DNA of 64,000 nucleotides from Lunularia cruciata. Lineage: Eukaryota; Streptophyta; Marchantiopsida; Lunulariales; Lunulariaceae. Position numbers and translations under genes: made by a program. Within the stretch, counting starts at the first letter, position 1. Each line of letters starts with the position of its first letter. Of this stretch, positions 59,906-64,000 are shown in pieces. The DNA is taken from contig OX419756.1 in the NCBI GenBank assembly GCA_948567375.1, forward strand, positions 48,896,552-48,960,551, in the 5' to 3' direction. The notes below the pieces were generated by a model that was given only the letters and a program-made list of their open reading frames with translations, made no database searches and had not been told where the DNA came from.

Positions 59906-62042
59906 AACCTCTCCCCATTTAAAACACAATGTCCTCTTTGCAAAGTTGTTGCTCTAAAGATTACACTAACACAAGTGCATTGGTCAACTTAGTTGTGGGT
60001 TCCCATGTTGTTTCATATAATCGGTATCAATTCTCATTTATGAGATATTCCACATGTGGATGGTAGGTACTACTGATGCATTTCTAGAGTGTCCATTCAA
60101 TTTTGTATTCCTTCGTGCCATCAATGAGTGTTGAACAAGGTCTAGCTTCTTATATGGAGGGAAAGTGGAGTAGTTAGAGTGCATATTTCCATAGCAAGGA
60201 ACATGGAGCACTAATGGATCTTCATGTGTGGCGGTAGCTCAAGGTGATAGGTCATTACGCCAATTTGATGGATGATGGGAAAATGGCCAATAAAATGAGG
60301 CCTGAACTTACAAGGGCCAACTAACATGAGGTTGGTTGTGGCAACCACACTTGATCCCTGACACTTAACTCCATGTGCCTATGATGTGCATTTGCATATT
60401 GTTTCTATTAATTTTGGGCTGTTTGTAACTTGTGCTTGGCATTCTCCACACCATGTTGAATTCTAGGAAAAAAATGTTGATAATATCAAATTTTATAGCC
60501 ATTGGGTGGATATTTACTAAGTTCAAAGGTATGAAAGGTGTTCTCCATATATGAGGAAGAATGATGTGACTTGTGTAGATGCATTCATTGAATTGTTGTA
60601 GGCAAACTCCACTAGTGGAAGTAAAGTGTCCCACTATTCTTACTTCTCTAAGGTGAAGCCCCAGAGCATGTCCTTGATAGTGTGATTGACCCACTTTGTT
60701 TGTCCATCAATTTATAGATGGTATATTTTGGACATGGCAAGTTTGGTTTTGAAGATGCCAAAGAATGTTCTCCAAAACAAACTAGTGATTTGAGTGTCCT
60801 GATTTGTGATGAGCACTCAAGACAATCCATGGTGAGAAAAGACCAAAGCTAAGTACAATTGAGCTAATTATGGAGCAATCACATCCTTGCTTGTAAGAGA
60901 TACATTAATCATTTTGTTGAGTTGGTCTACAAAGTCTACAATGGAGTCAAAACTTGAGGTGATATTGGGAAATTCACATACCAGATCCATGTTGACATAC
61001 TTACACCATTGTGTAGGAGTAGGGAGGAGTTGAAGGAGTATTGTGGGAGCCTAATTAGAGTTTTTATTTTGTTGATAAAGTAAGAAAATTCAAATTTAAT
61101 CCATCACATTTTTGCTCATCTTGGATCAATAATAATAGTGTTTGACTGTATCTAAGGTCTTGTCCACTCCAACATTACCGACAATGGTAGAATCATGACA
61201 TTTTGCTAGAATGGTGATTGTTAGGTTTTGGAGCATCCAAGATCCATAACTTGCCATCATGAAAAGTGAGTCCTTGAGTACTAGTTATTAAGCCTTTGAA
61301 TGATTTAGCTCCTACAATCTATAGGTCACTCTTTGTAGCAATAGAATCCTTGACCAAAAATTTGGGTTCAACTTGGCCTCTACAACCAAAATTTTCACCA
61401 TAGGCATTTGGGTAAATGCATTTGCAAGTTGCTTCTTGCACTTCACATATGTGATCGTCATGTTGAACCATTATGTCCAACAAATTTGTCGACAAGATAG
61501 ATCTTTCTGTGTCTTGAGGTAGACTAGTGATTTGTGGTCTATCTCTACTACAAATGCATTCTCACCAAGATAGTGCTTCCAATGCTTGTTCATAAGGACA
61601 AAAGCCAGCTCTTCTTATCAGTCACTCCATTCTTGCTATAATATTGCTCCAATTGCAATGCTTGATGCATCTATAGCCAAATTGATTGGACATGTTGGGT
61701 CATATCATTTCAAGATTGGTGCATGTAGTAATGCATCTCATAGGCCAATTCTTGTACAATTTCCCATATCCACTTCTTTCCCTTGCCAAGTAATGCCCTT
61801 AGGGGTTGTGCAACCTTGAAGTAGTCCTTGAAAAATTGATGATAAAACCCCATCAATCCCAAGAAACTCTTGAGTTGAGTTTGATCTTCTAGAGCACCTT
61901 ATTTTTGAATAACATCATATTATATTTTATCTCTTAAAACTTGGATATATTTTGCACTTACTCTATGTCTCAAGTAATCTACTTCAGACTTACCAAACTT
62001 GCATTTTGAGACTTTGGCATACAATTGGTTTTGTCCTATAAT

Positions 62043-62345
62043 CTATAGGACTTCTTGCAGATGTTGCTTGTGCTCTTTCATTGTTCTATTGTAGACTAAG
62101 ATATCATCAAAGAAATTGATAACAAAATTATCAAAGTATGGAAAAAATATGTCATTCATCAAACTCATGAAAGTGGTTGGTGCATTGGTGAGGCCAAATG
62201 GCATCACTAAGTACTCAAAGTGACCATACTTTGTTTGAAAGGTAGTTTTGTGTAGATCTTCCTCCATGAGCTTGATTTGGTTATAATTGCTTTGTAGATC
62301 AACTTTGGTGAAGTGTTTTTCCCAAAACTTGATCAAACAAGTCAT
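62043..62345 (-). pseudogene. Reverse transcriptase fragment of the second F1 chromovirus
   Basis: A 100-codon open segment with HFTKVDLQSNYNQIKL, the FGLTNAPTTFMSLMNDIF block and the catalytic FFDD. Strongly similar to the RT at 29590-30110 but separated by different stops. Confidence 0.88.
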
Positions 62346-62802
62346 CCATGCAAGGTAATGGATATTTTTTCTTCACCATTTGTTAATTTAGGCCTAATGG
62401 TCCATACACATTCAAATTGTATCATTCTTTTTCTTCATAAACAAGATAAGAGCCCCATATGGTGATATGTTAGGTTTAATAAAATCTTTTTAGAGCATAT
62501 CCTTCATTTGAGCTATGCATTCCTCCAACTCATGAGGTGATAGTTGATATGGGATCTTACAAGGAGGTGCTTTCACAATAAGTATCTCAATTTTATGATC
62601 TACTCTCCTTTTTGGTAGTAATCTTGAGGGTAAATCATCACAAGAAATATCTTGAAACTCATTGACTACATCTTTTAAATTCTCAAGAATTTTTCTATTG
62701 AGTTATGCACTCTTGACTTCTCTTATTAGACTCATGAAACATCTATTTTTCTTATTGATAATTGTTGTCTATATGATATAGAGAGCCAATTCTTACCTTT
62801 GG

Positions 62803-63228
62803 TATAACAATATGGAGTTTAGCGATGAAGTCAGTTAGGCTCACAAAGTAGCACATAAGACAAATTAGCCTAGAATATTCTTGAAGTATCTAGGAAGCTT
62901 CTTGGGAAGCTTCCCGGTTAGCTTAGCTTGCACCTTAAGTAAGTAGCTTCTAGAAGGAAGCTTCTAGAAGCTTCCAACTAGCTTAGCTTGCACGCCAAGT
63001 AGGCGGCTTCTAGAAGGAAGCTTCTTGAGAAGCTTCCTAGTTAACTTAGCTTGCACTCTAAGAAAGCGGCTTGAGGAAGTTTCTTGAGAAGCTTCTCAAG
63101 GGCCTTGTATGCTACCTATAAATACCAAAGCCAAAGCTCATGCTAGGCATTTGGAGTTTTCTCTCATTCAAGTTTCCCAATGTGAGTTTCCATTCTCCTA
63201 TTTCTCTCCTCGGTTTTGGTCTTTTACA
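62803..63228 (+). repeat. 5' LTR of the right-edge F2 element
   Basis: 426 bp ending CTTTTACA. It carries three heat-shock-element clusters followed by the TATA box TATAAATA at 63117-63124. Confidence 0.9.
62946..63124 (+). promoter_or_regulatory. Heat-shock-element array and TATA box in the F2 LTR
   Basis: Clusters at 62946-62975 (GCTTCTAGAAGGAAGCTTCT, continuing AGAAGCTTCC), 63006-63037 and 63073-63100 (GAAGTTTCTTGAGAAGCTTC). Each holds alternating TTC and GAA units spaced by 2 nt, that is nTTCnnGAAnnTTCn, the canonical heat-shock-factor site. TATAAATA follows at 63117-63124, 17 nt after the last cluster. The same arrangement is seen in the solo LTR at 40287-40719. Heat-inducible transcription is inferred from the motifs, not shown. 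Confidence 0.75.
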
Positions 63229-63499
63229 TTGGTATCAGAGCAGGAATGGGATGGATGGAATTTATGGACCACCAAATCCACTTCCGCCAAACCATTGGGA
63301 CTTTCATGTCCAGATATTACCAAAGCATCGTTTCACACAATTCATCACCTCACGCTTTGGGTAGGATTTTCTACATATGATCACCGTGTTAGAGGAACCC
63401 TTGATACTTCCAGTTGTAACTTATGGAGAACGGTGGATGTGTTGTATCTATGTGTTAATCAACTAGATAAATTGAGGGTAGTGGAATAGAGTAGTAGCA

Positions 63500-64000
63500 A
63501 TGGCGGCAATACCGGATGTTATCCTGGCAATGCAACAACAAATTGAGCATCTTACTCGATTGTTGGATGAACGAGACCAACAACGACAAGAACAGATAGA
63601 CAGAGCGCCAGTTCAAGATGGAGAAGATCACATTCAATTTCCGAAACCCAAGGTGTTTGAAGGCAAGAATCTCCCAAGCACAGTGGAGAATTTTGTGTTT
63701 GACTGTGAACGTTACTTTGAAGCCACCAATCTTCAAGACGAGCGGAAACAAATTCTCTTGGCTTCTAGCCAGTTGGATGGCGTGGCAAAACTTTGGTGGT
63801 GATTCCAAGTAGAAAGAGATGAACAACAAATTGTTACACCAATTTTGACATGGGCAGAATTCAAGGATGCAATACTGGATCAATTTTAGACTATAAATGC
63901 CACCCAAGCTGCACGAGATAAATTGGCGAAGTTGAGGTAGATTGGCTCAGTGAGAAGCTACATCACACAATTTCAGAATATCATCATGCAAATTCCAGAT
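63500..64000 (+). pseudogene. F2 gag, mutated, continues past the right edge
   Basis: The ATG at 63500 opens 100 codons: a glutamine-rich helical start (MQQQIEHLTRLLDERDQQRQ), then FPKPKVFEGKNL and NFVFDCERYFEATNL, ending LASSQLDGVAKLWW. This is the Ty3/gypsy gag (retrotrans_gag) pattern. The frame then hits TGA at 63800, TAG at about 63888 and TAG at about 63938. Between them gag sequence continues (FQVERDEQQIVTPILTWAEF; SVRSYITQFQNIIMQIP). Confidence 0.88.

Larger units (their letters stand above)
59307..62802 (-). mobile_element. Second F1 chromovirus, truncated on the right by an F2 insertion
   Basis: A 3' LTR at about 59307-59905 is followed by the polypurine-tract complement (CCTCTCCCCATTT). 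Next come the chromodomain region (59940-60140), integrase fragments near 60365-60830, and reverse transcriptase at 62345-62043 with KTTFQTKYGHFEYLVMPFGL and FFDDILVYN. It aligns along its length with the copy at 24.2-30.4 kb but lacks both nested insertions. At 62802 it is cut by the F2 LTR. The rest, with the 5' LTR, is expected beyond the F2 element, outside this window. Frames are broken throughout. Confidence 0.85.
62803..64000 (+). mobile_element. F2 Ty3/gypsy element, 5' part, continues past the right edge
   Basis: 5' LTR 62803-63228, primer-binding site TGGTATCAGAGC at 63230-63241 (perfect match to the initiator-Met tRNA complement), leader, then gag from the ATG at 63500. It is inserted in the second F1 chromovirus. 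The start TATAACAA instead of TGTAACAA shows one transition at the LTR end. Its leader matches that of the deleted F2 at 25563, which defines that copy's deletion start. Confidence 0.9.

Noticed and set aside
1-64000. CRISPR arrays, operons or prokaryotic genes
   Set aside because: Spliced plant genes, LTR elements and AT-rich intergenic DNA throughout; no regularly spaced repeat array.

Overview
This is nuclear DNA from a land plant. The evidence is spliced genes with plant-type GT-AG introns, a protein that reads as the plant mitochondrial CBS-domain protein CBSX3, a plastid-type precursor protein, and chromodomain Ty3/gypsy LTR retrotransposons primed by the plant initiator-Met tRNA. Introns are short (131-472 nt) and intergenic DNA is crowded with old transposons. 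That would fit a bryophyte or another compact-gene plant, but the sequence alone does not settle the species.

Layout. 0-3 kb: a spliced minus-strand gene for a PH-domain plus coiled-coil protein, running off the left edge. 3.7-7.4 kb: two short non-LTR retrotransposon tails, tandem repeats and AT-rich DNA. 7.9-9 kb: an intronless DUF716/TMEM45-type membrane protein. 11.2-11.7 kb: a small plastid-targeted cysteine protein. 13-19 kb: a possible pseudogene, a degraded LINE-like element and a second LINE 3' end. 19-22 kb: AT-rich, gene-free. 22.2-33.1 kb: a nested retrotransposon cluster. A chromovirus (family F1, minus strand, TSD TTTAC) carries an inserted solo LTR (TSD ATATT) and an internally deleted family F2 gypsy element (TSD AGTAA). 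35-37 kb: a PIF/Harbinger-like transposase relic. 37-38 kb: unassigned GC-balanced DNA. 38-45 kb: AT-rich DNA, F2 LTRs and a third LINE copy. 45.7-48.8 kb: a second gene island with a small one-pass membrane protein and CBSX3. 49-54 kb: AT-rich. 54.1-57 kb: a 69-bp LINE tail and a LINE body. 59.3-64 kb: a second F1 chromovirus interrupted by a second F2 element that continues past the right edge.

The host genes are unrelated housekeeping-type loci and form no pathway. The most interesting content is in the mobile DNA: (1) a roughly 143-nt structured 3'-tail sequence in eight copies, some as discrete insertions with target-site duplications; (2) F2 LTRs carrying dense canonical heat-shock elements upstream of a TATA box; (3) a chromodomain split in mid-codon-run by a solo LTR, with the empty site preserved in a paralogue 35 kb away; (4) a GC-AG intron in CBSX3.
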